From Fidelibacterota bacterium (GTDB lineage: Bacteria > Fidelibacterota > Marinisomatia > Marinisomatales > TCS55), in contig NZWI01000002.1 in NCBI GenBank assembly GCA_002701875.1, positions 1-12,821 of the forward strand: a stretch of DNA of 12,821 bases, read 5' to 3'. This document shows, piece by piece, positions 1 to 7,080 of this stretch (the stretch's first letter is position 1; each line of letters opens with the position of its first letter). The translations under genes and the position numbers were made by a program. Below the pieces are notes generated by a model. The model had not been told where the DNA came from. It did not search any database and saw nothing but the letters and a program-made list of their open reading frames with translations.

Positions 1-440
1 TGATCAACTATATTTAATTTTATTATATCTGATACATAAGTAACAATAAATGGATGCAAATCAATCTTGCTCTTACCTCCATTAAACATCCTATATTGCA
101 CATTGTAGTCTCCACCTAAAGGTTCTAATTTTGCTACATTGCCTAAGCTATCAGAATTCAAAATGTTTTCTGGAATCACTATTTCTAATTTTTCACCTGG
201 GAAAAATAATTTAGTTATATATGGTTCAGCTGGTCGATTACGGGGGTAAAGGCTTAATCGATATGCGGTTGGCGAAACTGTGGCAGACTTTATTTCAGCT
301 TTTATTGTAACTAAATTTGCTTCTATTCCCTTTGCGATATTTATAGAATCCGGTTGGGACGTTTCTTGTTGTGCAAAACAGTTGGTATATACCCATAATA
401 AGAATATAAATATTTTTGATTTATTAAAGAGATTTACCAT
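1..440 (-). CDS. Secreted protein of unknown family, partial (C-terminus beyond window)
   Basis: I do not recognise this protein. The frame stays open from an ATG at 440 to the left edge, giving about 146 residues without a stop. Residues 1-23 look like a Sec signal peptide: MVNLFNKSK as a charged n-region, a hydrophobic core IFIFLLWVY, and NCFA before QQ as a probable signal peptidase I site. The Cys is not in a good lipobox. The mature part alternates hydrophobic and polar residues and contains several Pro and Gly, which suggests a beta-rich periplasmic, surface or outer-membrane-associated protein. It overlaps the 3' end of the thioesterase gene by 17 bases, which implies co-transcription and probably coupled translation. 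A second in-frame ATG at 464 would add eight residues (MENIIKCL) and enlarge the overlap to 41 bases. Neither start has a convincing Shine-Dalgarno sequence. I prefer 440 because it gives a more typical signal peptide. Confidence 0.75.
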   Translation of the reverse strand, partial: MVNLFNKSKIFIFLLWVYTNCFAQQETSQPDSINIAKGIEANLVTIKAEIKSATVSPTAYRLSLYPRNRPAEPYITKLFFPGEKLEIVIPENILNSDSLGNVAKLEPLGGDYNVQYRMFNGGKSKIDLHPFIVTYVSDIIKLNIVD

Positions 441-819
441 GAGGCATTTTATGATATTTTCCATTATTATCTTTTTTTACAGAAACCATTACAACTGTTG
501 CTACACAAGCTAATCGAGGTTCTGAATTTGGACCTTCAGCATATGCCTCTACTTCAATTTTATATGATGTTGTTCCAATATCAACTACTTTTGCAGTAAA
601 ATTAACCCAATCACCCAAATAAACTGGCTCCTTGAATTCAACTTGCTCTATCGTTCTCGTTACTGCACCATCAACATCAGTACCTTTTAATAGTCTATGA
701 GAAACTTTTGCAGCCGCAAGATCAACCCAAGCAATCATTTGTCCACCAAATAAGGTTCCAACAACATTAATATGGTCCGGCATAACAAACTGTGAATATT
801 TTGCTGAGAATGAATGCAT
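424..819 (-). CDS. Acyl-CoA thioesterase, YciA/hotdog-fold family
   Basis: This 131-residue protein should hydrolyse acyl-CoA thioesters to free fatty acid and CoA in the cytoplasm. What the sequence shows is one hotdog domain covering nearly the whole chain. It opens with VMPDHINVVGTLFGGQMIAW at residues 12-31, which matches the family's MPxxxNxxGxxFGGxxxxxxD pattern, with the Asp at residue 33 and the start of the long central helix following. EPVYLGDWVNF and VDIGTTSYKIEVEAY match the conserved PVxxGD and GxTSxxVxVE strands. The length fits single-hotdog bacterial YciA-type enzymes, which act as oligomers. The ATG at 819 is supported by AAAGGA nine bases upstream. The gene follows a 173-base gap and probably begins a new transcription unit with the secreted protein that overlaps its 3' end. 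Acyl chain preference cannot be read from the sequence. Confidence 0.9.
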   Translation of the reverse strand: MHSFSAKYSQFVMPDHINVVGTLFGGQMIAWVDLAAAKVSHRLLKGTDVDGAVTRTIEQVEFKEPVYLGDWVNFTAKVVDIGTTSYKIEVEAYAEGPNSEPRLACVATVVMVSVKKDNNGKYHKMPHGKSL

Positions 820-828
820 TTAACTATT

Positions 829-834
829 TCCTTT
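829..834 (-). promoter_or_regulatory. Ribosome binding site of the thioesterase gene
   Basis: On the minus strand AAAGGA lies nine bases before the ATG at 819. It is one of only two clear Shine-Dalgarno sequences in the window and fixes the thioesterase start. Confidence 0.65.
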
Positions 835-848
835 CGTAAAAAATATAC

Positions 849-854
849 ATTATA
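849..854 (-). promoter_or_regulatory. Possible -10 element for the thioesterase transcript
   Basis: A perfect TATAAT on the minus strand, about 30 bases before the thioesterase ATG, lies just downstream of the GC-rich inverted repeat. No -35 box is recognisable at the usual 17-base spacing, because that position falls inside the GC-rich arm. In such AT-rich sequence a TATAAT can occur by chance, so this is a weak call supported mainly by its position in the gap. Confidence 0.3.
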
Positions 855-867
855 AATTACAATATAA

Positions 868-934
868 AAGCCCCGCAAATAGACTCTCGAGAAAAACTTT
901 TTCCTCTGAAGAGCACGCCACACCTGCGGGGCTT
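868..934 (-). other. GC-rich structured inverted repeat (terminator, leader or small RNA)
   Basis: The gap at 820-992 holds a perfect 10-bp inverted repeat: AAGCCCCGCA at 868-877 and TGCGGGGCTT at 925-934, separated by 47 bases. Read on the minus strand, the interior can fold further. CUCU pairs with AGAG, and within that GAG-G-AAA pairs with UUUCUC, giving nested irregular stems inside the outer one. The arms are strikingly GC-rich for this genome. The second minus-strand arm runs into CTTTTATATT, a weak T-rich tail. It starts 58 bases after the MFS stop codon and ends 48 bases before the thioesterase ATG. It could be a rho-independent terminator of the long upstream operon, though its loop is unusually long. 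It could also be a cis-regulatory leader or an independent small RNA. I recognise no known riboswitch or RNA-family motif and see no tRNA T-loop. Confidence 0.6.
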
Positions 935-992
935 ACTTAAAAAGTTTATTTGTTTTTCACTATTTAATTCAAGTCTTTTATTATTGAGCTTC

Positions 993-2261
993 TTAATATG
1001 ATTCAGATACTCTTTCTCCTTCCTGTAAATCAACTTTTGTCAAAAGCAATCCGCCAGAAATAAACAGTATAATAATTGATAAAATACCTAATCGCGGATT
1101 CCCAGTAATTAATCCTATATAGCCCATCATTGGAGGTCCTATGATAGCTGCAAATTTTCCTAACATATTATAAAAGCCAAAGAATTCAGCTGCTTGATTT
1201 TTGGGAATTATTCTTGAGTACATTGATCGGCTTAAAGCCTGTATACCACCTTGAAAGCATGCTATCATGATTGCTAATACGTAAAAATGCCATTCTTTAG
1301 ATACAAATACACCAAAAATTGTAATAAATGTATACCCAATAATAGCAATATAAATTGCATTTTTAATTCCAATCTTAGATGAAAACCAGCTATAGATCAA
1401 AGTAGCTGGGAATGCAACAAATTGAACCAGTAATAATGCTGTTATAAGAGAACTGGCAGAAAAGCCAATACTTGTTCCATAGTCAACCGCCATTCTAATA
1501 ATTGTGTCTACACCATCAATATATAGCCAATATGCCATAAGAAAAGTTCCAACGACTTTAAGCTCCCTAATCTTAGTTAAAGTTGATATTAATTGGCCCC
1601 ATCCTTCTTTAACTGCTGAACAAATTCCAATAGGATCATGAATTTTAGGTTCTTTTACAAATAGTATGATTGGAATAGAAAAAACAGCCCACCAAACAGC
1701 AACAGATATAAATGATAATCGTATAGCAGTTTCCCCATCAGGAATTCCAAAAAAATGTGGTTGCAAATACATCAATACATTGATTAAAAAGAGTAATCCT
1801 CCCCCTATATATCCCAAAGAGAATCCCATAGATGATGTGTAATCGAACTTATCTTTAGATGCCACAGCTGGTAATAGTGAATCATAAAAGATATTACCAG
1901 CCATAAAACCAATAGAAGCTATGATATAAAATAAAATGGCGATCTGCCAATGTCCCTGATTAACTATCCACAAGCCTCCAGTAGCAATTATTCCTAGAAA
2001 TGCAAAAAATATTAATAATTTTTTCTTTGCTGTACCTCTATCAGCAATCGCACCAATAAATGGAGCAAGCACAGCAACTAAAATAGATGCAATAGAGATT
2101 CCTAAACCCAAATACCATGTACTAAGTGTTACACTATCAGTAGTTGACCAATATTCCTTAAAAAATACTGGGAAAAATCCCGCCATGACCGTTGTTGCAA
2201 AAGCACTATTTGCCCAGTCATAAAAAGACCAAGCTAGAATTGATTTTTTTGAATTAATCAT
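993..2261 (-). CDS. Major facilitator superfamily transporter, UMF1/Atg22-like
   Basis: A 422-residue inner-membrane protein of about 12 hydrophobic segments. The N-terminus AWSFYDWANSAFATTV at residues 10-25 is the hallmark of the UMF1 (Atg22-like) branch of the MFS. Other matching pieces are GAIADRGTAKKK at 70-81 (the MFS motif A loop between helices 2 and 3), YIDGVDTIIRMA at 247-258, and GGIQALSRSMYSRIIP at 338-353 followed by FFGFY at 360-364. Length and layout are complete. Yeast Atg22 exports amino acids from the vacuole. Bacterial UMF1 substrates are mostly unknown, so transport of amino acids, peptides or sugars is only a guess. The gene starts with ATG 33 bases after the beta-barrel gene, with no Shine-Dalgarno sequence in the AT-only stretch before it. 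It is probably the last gene of the long operon, since the structured gap follows. Confidence 0.9.
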   Translation of the reverse strand: MINSKKSILAWSFYDWANSAFATTVMAGFFPVFFKEYWSTTDSVTLSTWYLGLGISIASILVAVLAPFIGAIADRGTAKKKLLIFFAFLGIIATGGLWIVNQGHWQIAILFYIIASIGFMAGNIFYDSLLPAVASKDKFDYTSSMGFSLGYIGGGLLFLINVLMYLQPHFFGIPDGETAIRLSFISVAVWWAVFSIPIILFVKEPKIHDPIGICSAVKEGWGQLISTLTKIRELKVVGTFLMAYWLYIDGVDTIIRMAVDYGTSIGFSASSLITALLLVQFVAFPATLIYSWFSSKIGIKNAIYIAIIGYTFITIFGVFVSKEWHFYVLAIMIACFQGGIQALSRSMYSRIIPKNQAAEFFGFYNMLGKFAAIIGPPMMGYIGLITGNPRLGILSIIILFISGGLLLTKVDLQEGERVSESY

Positions 2262-2294
2262 TTATTAATTTAATTATTACATAAATATAGGGTA

Positions 2295-3422
2295 CTACCA
2301 AGCTTGGAAGTAAGAGCTTATACGAATCCAACTTGATCTATACCCAAATGAATGTTTTGTTAATATCGGTACAAACCACCTTGCTCCTATCTCTAATTCG
2401 AAAGGTATAGGTCCAAACCGATCGAAAGAATCGACATTTAATAGATTAATTTTTATTAATTGAGACGATATTGATTTTTTAGTATCAAAATTTTGGCGTT
2501 CCACCATCCATTTATCCCAAGAATCATTATTTGAAAAATATTTATCTCTACCTGAGACCATCCAATCCATACCCATTGAAACAAAACATTTCTTAGGTAA
2601 CACTTCTATTTGTCCAATTATTGAACCATACAATTGGTCTCCCTTATCATACAGAACTGAACCAATTGAACGCGCAATAGAGTCTGGGCTTATAGTTCCG
2701 TTAACTGATAAAAAAGAAATTTCAGGATTAATTTCATTTCTGCTAAAAATTGAAATACTGGTCGACCAATTAATATTAATTAATCGACCTTTTATTTTCC
2801 TATAAAACTCCCCAAATGTTTTTAGCCTCCATTGAGTCAACCCACTTCCTATAGGTAAATGCTTAAAGTGATATGGTATGCCATTCTCGTCAATATTTTT
2901 TGAATTAAATTTCTCAAGTGGTTTAGCAAAGGGCATTATCATATCAACTCCACTATAAAGAGAATATTTATTTTTTCCTCCTCTCCAAGAAGGATTGCCG
3001 ATAACTAATACGTTAAGTCCTAAAGTCACATCTCCTAATCCTGATGTAGATTTATTTTTCGGATGAAATAAATGCATCAGGGTGTCTATATCTGCTGAAG
3101 GTGAGAGCCAAGTATGAGTTTGTTTGAAGTTTTTTATTATAGGAATATTTATTATAAAGTTAGAACGATTTGTAACTCCATACTCAATTAGAATAGTTTG
3201 CGTGCTTATATTATTTATCCAATGCTGATTAACAATATGAACAGAGGTGTCTAATTGATAAGGAAAGTCATTCCAACCATTCCTTCCGTCATGACCTTTC
3301 CAATTTCCTAATTTATTATTTTGCTCAAGACTCAGTCTCCAAACATTTTGAGGAATTGTAAAATGAGTTTGTGCAAAAGTTATAGTAATAAAAAATAAAG
3401 GGAGGAAAAGTCTTATAGTCAT
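2295..3422 (-). CDS. Outer-membrane beta-barrel protein of unknown function
   Basis: A 375-residue protein with a clean Sec signal peptide: residues 1-17, MTIRLFLPLFFITITFA, with cleavage before Gln18. The mature chain is rich in alternating aromatic/hydrophobic and polar residues, as in a barrel. It contains LIEYGVTNRSNFIINIPI at about 78-95, followed by SGLGDVTLGLNVLVI. These recall the 'YG(L/V)T... GLGDv' pattern of MetA-type and related outer-membrane barrels. It ends in strand-like segments, but its last residue is Trp rather than the classic Phe. The ATG lies only three bases after the NamZ-like stop, so the two are almost certainly co-expressed. Substrate and exact family are not identifiable from the sequence. 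A periplasmic beta-sandwich is a less likely alternative. Confidence 0.75.
   Translation of the reverse strand: MTIRLFLPLFFITITFAQTHFTIPQNVWRLSLEQNNKLGNWKGHDGRNGWNDFPYQLDTSVHIVNQHWINNISTQTILIEYGVTNRSNFIINIPIIKNFKQTHTWLSPSADIDTLMHLFHPKNKSTSGLGDVTLGLNVLVIGNPSWRGGKNKYSLYSGVDMIMPFAKPLEKFNSKNIDENGIPYHFKHLPIGSGLTQWRLKTFGEFYRKIKGRLININWSTSISIFSRNEINPEISFLSVNGTISPDSIARSIGSVLYDKGDQLYGSIIGQIEVLPKKCFVSMGMDWMVSGRDKYFSNNDSWDKWMVERQNFDTKKSISSQLIKINLLNVDSFDRFGPIPFELEIGARWFVPILTKHSFGYRSSWIRISSYFQAW
2761..2788. repeat. 28-base imperfect palindrome inside the beta-barrel gene
   Basis: The outer arms GTCGA and TCGAC flank the perfect 14-base palindrome AATTAATATTAATT. In total 12 of 14 base pairs match, with two mismatched pairs at positions 6-7 from each end. 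It lies wholly in coding sequence (around the residues RLININWST), so it may be coincidental in AT-rich DNA. Confidence 0.5.
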
Positions 3423-3425
3423 CGA

Positions 3426-4730
3426 TTATTCATACAGAAGAAATTTTTGTCTAAACTCATTGAATTTGATTACATCTTTTAGCCATAATGGAGGTAAATA
3501 ATTTGCTGGTTTCCCTTGAGCAGCAAAAAGTCTTAGTTGGCTATGACCAAATAACATATCAATGCGATTTAACTCATCCCATTTGAATTCTTTTGGGTAT
3601 AATTGATTCGCTAAAATCATAATTGAGGTTGCCGTTGCTAGTGGATCAAATCGGTTTGGATCTGTTATAAGGATATCTACTCCATTACAAACTTTATTTA
3701 CATGCAATGGGATTGCTTTATCCGCTGGTTTTTTTCTGGGTATATATTCGACTACTCTAAATTCTACACCAGGTAAATCAAGCTTGATTAATTTTTCAGC
3801 TAAATGAAATCCAGATAGCCAAGGCGCACCTGCACGCATATATGGACGATCAGTTCCGCGACCATCATTTAGATTGCTTCCCTCTAGTAATCCAAAACCA
3901 ACATAAGATAAATTTGCTCTAATATCTCTAATGTTTGGGTGGGGGCTAATCCAAGGATGTTCTGATTTATCCAACCAATATGATCTCTTCCAATTAGCCA
4001 TCGGAATAATAGTCAAATTAGCTCTTTTCATATCTTTAATCCATCCCATCTCATTTGCCATAACTGAAAGTTCGCCAATAGTCATACCATGACGTATTGG
4101 TATTAGATGATATCCTTCAAAAGACTGAAATTTTTCTCTTACTACTGGGCCGTCTATTCTATCTCCTCGTAGTGGATTTGGTCGATCTAACACTATGACT
4201 GGGATCCTCCATTCGCTCGCAACTTCTAAAATTTTTGTTATTGTTGCTAAATAGGTAGAATACCTAACTCCAGTATCTTGGAGATCAATTAAAATCAGAT
4301 CTAAATCTTTCACAGACCATTCTGGAGGTTTGACATTTCTACCAAAAACCTCAACTATTCTTGCATTATGAATCGGATCAAATTTTTCTTTTCCTTTAAT
4401 TTTAAATCGCTCATTTTGATCAACAAATAATCCAAATTGTGGAGTAAATATTACTTCTACATTAATTTTAGAATGAGATTTTAATAAATCTAAGAGATGG
4501 ACTCCTTTTCTATTAACAGCAGTCTGATTTGTAAAAACTCCTATGCTTTTATCGTACAATGGTTTGAAATCCATTTGCTCAAGAATATCTAATCCATAAA
4601 AGACCGATGAATGAAAAGATAGATCTGGCACTGGCATTACTACACTATAATTGTAGGTTTGGCTAGAAAGGAGAGTGAATCCAAAAATATTTAATAATAT
4701 TTTACGTAGAATATGTTTTTTTCGTTTCAT
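3426..4730 (-). CDS. NamZ/DUF1343 (GH171)-like secreted protein with altered active-site motif
   Basis: A 434-residue member of the DUF1343 family. Its characterised members (NamZ, formerly YbbC in Bacillus subtilis) are exo-beta-N-acetylmuramidases that release MurNAc from peptidoglycan fragments. The N-terminus MKRKKHILRK plus ILLNIFGFTLLSS looks like a signal peptide cleaved before Gln24, so the protein probably acts in the periplasm. Family motifs appear in order: GVFTNQTAV at 64-72, DLQDTGVRYSTY at 149-160, LDRPNP at 181-186, RHGMTIGE at 213-220, and EGSN with GRGTDRP at 283-296. The odd point is TPQFG at 96-100, where the family normally has SPEHG. The Glu proposed as catalytic is Gln98 and the neighbouring His is Phe99, so activity or substrate may differ. 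It follows alr after 30 bases and precedes the barrel gene by three. The fold assignment is firm; the activity is not. Confidence 0.85.
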   Translation of the reverse strand: MKRKKHILRKILLNIFGFTLLSSQTYNYSVVMPVPDLSFHSSVFYGLDILEQMDFKPLYDKSIGVFTNQTAVNRKGVHLLDLLKSHSKINVEVIFTPQFGLFVDQNERFKIKGKEKFDPIHNARIVEVFGRNVKPPEWSVKDLDLILIDLQDTGVRYSTYLATITKILEVASEWRIPVIVLDRPNPLRGDRIDGPVVREKFQSFEGYHLIPIRHGMTIGELSVMANEMGWIKDMKRANLTIIPMANWKRSYWLDKSEHPWISPHPNIRDIRANLSYVGFGLLEGSNLNDGRGTDRPYMRAGAPWLSGFHLAEKLIKLDLPGVEFRVVEYIPRKKPADKAIPLHVNKVCNGVDILITDPNRFDPLATATSIMILANQLYPKEFKWDELNRIDMLFGHSQLRLFAAQGKPANYLPPLWLKDVIKFNEFRQKFLLYE

Positions 4731-4760
4731 AAATAAGTTAATATAATATTTTCTATCAAA

Positions 4761-5870
4761 TTAATCTTTAAAGATCCTTTCAGTTCTTCCACCGATACTC
4801 GTTGAAATAACATAAGGAGTAGAATCGATATGGTTTGCTATGGTTTCCATCTTAATCTTTTCATTCTCATTTGAGCCGAATAATAAAACTTCATCTCCAA
4901 TTGCTGGCTCCACTTCTTCAAAATTTACCATAAATTGGTCCATACAGATTCGGCCAGCTATTTCAAAAGATCTACCTTCAAAACTTACAAAACCCCCTTT
5001 ATACCATGGCCTAGGTAAGCCGTCAGCAAACCCGCACTGAATCACACCAATATTTGTATCTGATTTTGTTTTATACACCCCACCATAACTCACTTTCGTA
5101 CCCGATAAAGCCCGTCTGACCTGAACTATAGATGCTTTAAACTCCATAACTGGATTAATTATTAATTCTTGTGGTACTTCATTAGAAGGATATGCGCCAT
5201 ACAGCATCATCCCTACTCTAACATGTGTCATTCTATTCTGATTAAGATTTAATAAAGCCCCACTATTTGAAAAATGAATAGCTTTAAATGAGACTCCCAC
5301 TTCATCAGCTAATTTTAAAATGGCATTAAACTTTTCGAGTTGATTGAGCGCATAAGATAGATCTCCTTCATCTGCAGTTGAAAAATGAGAATAAATTCCT
5401 TCACAATTAATTTGAGGATATTTTTTTAATTTTTTTATTGTTTCAAATGCATCATTATAATCAATCCCAAGTCTAGTCATACCTGTATCCACTTTTAAAT
5501 GAAAAATTGGTGAAATCCCTCCATTGTTAATATAATTATCTATTTCCAAAAGATCAGACTTATCACATATATTAAGAATTAAATTATTTTTTACTGCATC
5601 ACTTAATCGATGTATATCCATTCTACTGAAAACTAATATTTCTGATTGAACATCTGCATTGCGAAGTTCAATCCCCTCATCAATTGTAAATACTGCAAAA
5701 GAATTGCAACCGCTTTTCTCTAGTGCCAATGCACATTCTACGCTTCCATGTCCATAAGCATTTGCTTTCACAACGGACATTATTTGTTTATTTGGAAATT
5801 TTTTCTTTATTAACTCATAATTGGCACACAACCTATCTAAATGAATTATAGCTTTAGGGTTGCTAATCAC
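4761..5870 (-). CDS. alr: Alanine racemase (PLP-dependent)
   Basis: This enzyme interconverts L- and D-alanine in the cytoplasm and supplies D-Ala for peptidoglycan. It is 369 residues, the normal length, with an N-terminal PLP-binding barrel and a C-terminal beta domain. VVKANAYGHG at 33-42 carries the PLP lysine, Lys35. VDTGMTRLG at 127-135 and the HFS segment near 162 belong to the barrel. VSYGGVYKT at 260-268 holds the catalytic Tyr262 of the second domain, and GRICMDQ at 306-312 is the usual C-terminal signature. The start is a GTG at 5870 whose bases overlap the upstream TGA (GTGA), which indicates translational coupling. The next in-frame Met, residue 31, is too close to the PLP lysine to be the start. 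No Shine-Dalgarno sequence is seen. All catalytic residues look intact. Confidence 0.95.
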   Translation of the reverse strand: MISNPKAIIHLDRLCANYELIKKKFPNKQIMSVVKANAYGHGSVECALALEKSGCNSFAVFTIDEGIELRNADVQSEILVFSRMDIHRLSDAVKNNLILNICDKSDLLEIDNYINNGGISPIFHLKVDTGMTRLGIDYNDAFETIKKLKKYPQINCEGIYSHFSTADEGDLSYALNQLEKFNAILKLADEVGVSFKAIHFSNSGALLNLNQNRMTHVRVGMMLYGAYPSNEVPQELIINPVMEFKASIVQVRRALSGTKVSYGGVYKTKSDTNIGVIQCGFADGLPRPWYKGGFVSFEGRSFEIAGRICMDQFMVNFEEVEPAIGDEVLLFGSNENEKIKMETIANHIDSTPYVISTSIGGRTERIFKD

Positions 5871-6334
5871 GTCAATCGATATTTATCTAATAAATAGGTT
5901 TTAAATGAATTGAAATCTTTAAAAATCTTAGTGCTACATGCCATGATCCATCCACTCAAATCTGCTGCAGGAAGTTTATTAATCAAAAACACTGGCTTTT
6001 TTGATTCATAGGCTATTGTTACTTCTGCATGCGTCCCTGCACCCTTTAGTACATTATGATCCCAGAGACAAATAACATAATCAGTATGATGTCGAACATT
6101 ATCAATATCATAATCAACACAAAGACGAATAAAATCAGCATATTTGTTTGGATCTGAAATTTTCCAATTTCGATAGTCATTCCCTCCATATTTATCAATT
6201 AATTTTGCTGATTGGATAACTGGGTCATAAACTTCATGACCTAGGTTGTCATATAACCACTTAGTTAAATCTTTTCGCCAGCCGGATCCTTCATCATCAG
6301 CAAATTCCATCGCACCAGAGAGGTAAGCAATCAT
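5867..6334 (-). CDS. Nucleoside 2-deoxyribosyltransferase-like protein
   Basis: A 155-residue cytoplasmic protein resembling the nucleoside 2-deoxyribosyltransferase/DUF4406 superfamily, whose members cleave or transfer N-glycosidic bonds of (deoxy)nucleosides and nucleotides. IAYLSGAMEF at 2-11 is the phosphate/substrate-binding first strand and loop, followed by GWRKDLTKWL and a strand ending YDPV. DYVICLWD at 85-92 and GAGTHAEVTIA at 98-108 match the conserved 'D.vi..w......GT..E...A' block. Glu104 lies where the family's nucleophile sits. KKPVFLI then gives the last core strand. I chose the ATG at 6334 because it forms an ATGA overlap with the permease stop. A longer frame reaching 6418 would overlap the permease by 88 bases and adds a low-complexity Asp/Cys-rich stretch unlike the family. 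The downstream gene alr overlaps by four bases. The substrate is unknown. Confidence 0.8.
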   Translation of the reverse strand: MIAYLSGAMEFADDEGSGWRKDLTKWLYDNLGHEVYDPVIQSAKLIDKYGGNDYRNWKISDPNKYADFIRLCVDYDIDNVRHHTDYVICLWDHNVLKGAGTHAEVTIAYESKKPVFLINKLPAADLSGWIMACSTKIFKDFNSFKTYLLDKYRLT

Positions 6335-7080
6335 TGTTTCAAAGTCCGTTTTAATATGAAAGCATTCATCCACGTCCATACAAATCCTGTTATCATTGGA
6401 ACAAATATCCATATCCAATTAATATGAGTTGAAAAAAGAAAACCTCGTAATTCAGAAAGAACCAAGCTAAAAGGGTTATAAGCAAGTATTATCCCGAGCA
6501 TTTTTGGGTAAAATTCAAATTCAAATAGAATGCCGGTTCCAAATATCATAAAAAAGAATAATATTATTATCATAGATAAGAAGGTTGTAATTCTCTCAGT
6601 TAAGATTGAGATAGTTAATAGTAGATTAACAAAAAGAAATAAAAAAATAACTCCAAAAAGAGGGATAGCTAGATAAAAATACCAATATAGTGACTGAGAT
6701 AAAAAGAATGAAAGAATAATCATAGATAATATTCCATAAATGAGTGATTCAACGATAGCAGCGACTAGAAATCCTGCTACTAAAAAAAACTTACTAAATG
6801 GTGCTAATGTAATAGGTATGAATGATTTTTTATGGATTCTTAAATCAAATAAATCTCTATATAAAACAGCATAGGCGGACAAAATAGAAACCAGCAAAAC
6901 AATACCAGGGAATACCCAAATTTCATACGGTATCTTATCTAATGAATAAATAAAGATATTTTTCATTACCATCGTAAGAGTAATATGTAATAGTAGCGGA
7001 ATCAATACCACAAATGCAATTGTTGACATAAATCTATGTCTTAAAAGCCAGTATCTTCTAATTAACAATGCTTTAATCAA
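6331..7080 (-). CDS. ABC-2-type transporter permease
   Basis: A 249-residue integral membrane protein with about six hydrophobic segments: near residues 18-38, 55-77, 95-125, 131-155, 163-186 and 215-240. They are preceded by a basic amphipathic N-terminus containing RRYWLLRHR. This layout fits the single-domain permeases of ABC-2 exporters, which pair with a separate ATPase. The gene encoding such an ATPase is directly upstream. The start is taken as TTG at 7080, which overlaps the ATPase stop as TTGA. A shorter alternative at Met18 (ATG at 7029) would remove the amphipathic elbow helix and is less likely. Its stop overlaps the next gene as ATGA. The exported or translocated substrate cannot be inferred, and no accessory protein is encoded beside it. 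Confidence 0.8.
   Translation of the reverse strand: MIKALLIRRYWLLRHRFMSTIAFVVLIPLLLHITLTMVMKNIFIYSLDKIPYEIWVFPGIVLLVSILSAYAVLYRDLFDLRIHKKSFIPITLAPFSKFFLVAGFLVAAIVESLIYGILSMIILSFFLSQSLYWYFYLAIPLFGVIFLFLFVNLLLTISILTERITTFLSMIIILFFFMIFGTGILFEFEFYPKMLGIILAYNPFSLVLSELRGFLFSTHINWIWIFVPMITGFVWTWMNAFILKRTLKQ

Noticed and set aside
280..513. Plus-strand frame opposite the secreted protein and thioesterase genes
   Set aside because: A shadow on the opposite strand of two supported genes, with no family resemblance.
735..923. Small minus-strand frame across the gap and the thioesterase start
   Set aside because: Its sequence comes from the structured repeat and from the thioesterase gene in another frame. 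It has no recognisable domain and no start support.
868..934. tRNA or known riboswitch at the GC-rich inverted repeat
   Set aside because: The GCCCCGC arms resemble an acceptor stem, but no T-loop (TTCGA), anticodon arm or CCA context is found on either strand, and I recognise no riboswitch core motif.
6335..6418. N-terminal extension of the deoxyribosyltransferase-like protein (start at 6418)
   Set aside because: It would overlap the permease by 88 bases and add a Cys/Asp-rich tail unlike the family. The ATG at 6334 gives an ATGA overlap and begins exactly at the conserved first strand.
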